Shown: in pieces, positions 60,443 to 60,683 of the stretch
How positions within the stretch are numbered: the stretch's first letter is position 1
How the letters are laid out: the number at the start of each line of letters is the position of its first letter
DNA from: Pseudovirgaria hyperparasitica
Taxonomy: Eukaryota; Ascomycota; Dothideomycetes; Acrospermales; Acrospermaceae
Reading direction: 5' to 3'
Assembly (NCBI RefSeq): GCF_010093815.1
Contig: NW_022985578.1
Location: 95,503 to 156,185, forward strand
Length of the DNA: 60,683 nt
Made by a program: the position numbers and the translations under genes
The notes under the pieces: model-generated
What the model was told of the DNA's origin: nothing
The model's input: the letters and a program-made list of their open reading frames with translations, nothing else
The model's database searches: none

Positions 60443-60683
60443 GGGGGTAATTTTTATGAAAAGGGCAGGTATAAATAGATATATAATATTCCTTATATAA
60501 GGAATATATATCTAAATAGAGTTATATAATAGAATCTAGCCATAATAGACTATTATATAATAAACGGATCGGCGGAGTATAGCTTAAAGATAATAAGAAT
60601 ATAGTATAATTCTTAAAGTAAAGACTAGATGGAGAGAGAACTAAATACATAGAGAGACCGTTCCTTATATATTCCTCCTTATA
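60443..60683 (+). promoter_or_regulatory. Probable LTR start with TATA box, lightly RIP-mutated
   Basis: After a purine tract (AAGGGGGTAA) comes sequence with several retained CpA/TpG (TATGAAAAGGGCAGG, AGATGGAGAG), a canonical TATA box TATAAATAGA at 60470-60479 and a 22-bp perfect palindrome at 60486-60507. This fits the 5' part of an LTR carrying the promoter. The window ends inside it, so the right end and any partner LTR cannot be checked. Confidence 0.5.
60486..60507. repeat. 22-bp perfect palindrome
   Basis: Centred on CCTTATATAAGG, about 7 bp after the TATA box of the putative LTR. Confidence 0.95.

Overview
The window looks like a silenced transposon island from a filamentous ascomycete. 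Almost every CpA/TpG has become TpA, while CpG is largely kept, and all recognisable reading frames are riddled with TAA/TAG stops. This is the mark of repeat-induced point mutation (RIP). I see no intact host gene, and every stop-to-stop reading frame of notable length is a mutational shadow. Two runs of N (11547-11576, 29566-29575) show a draft assembly.

Layout, left to right: (1) 1-4583, a LINE on the minus strand, cut by the window start. It sits inside (2) a Ty3/Gypsy element on the plus strand (4584 to about 10883), whose pol frame is uninterrupted by indels. (3) 10884-14335, a minus-strand fragment of a second Gypsy family ('C'). (4) 14336-26094, very AT-rich relic DNA with several minisatellites. 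(5) 26109-27053, a SINE-like element on the minus strand with perfect target-site duplications. (6) 27068-31082, AT-rich relics. (7) 31095-36394, a full-length LINE on the minus strand. (8) 36407-42104, AT-rich relics ending in an 18-bp minisatellite. (9) 42105-42561, the 5' end of a C-family element on the minus strand, then a truncated second LINE type (42562-44619, plus strand). (10) 44620-58974, a C-family Gypsy element on the plus strand with two LTRs. Its integrase is split by a second SINE-like copy (49119-50051) and a third LINE copy (50306-55610), both with target duplications. (11) 58975-60683, an unidentified RIP-disabled reading frame ending just before a lightly mutated, promoter-like sequence that is probably an LTR.

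Two connected observations stand out. The SINE-like element has a tRNA-like head (A box, B box) and a 3' tail that matches the 3' end of the LINE, followed by the same TTA-type tail. This is the arrangement expected of a SINE mobilised by that LINE. The LINE itself carries the same 31-bp near-perfect hairpin twice: once ending 2 bp before the ORF1 ATG, and once spanning the ORF2 stop codon, so identical hairpins bracket the coding body in every copy where both ends can be seen.

Confidence is high for element identities resting on RT, protease, integrase, endonuclease or zinc-knuckle motifs and on target duplications. It is low for the very AT-rich stretches, where I could not name the parent element.
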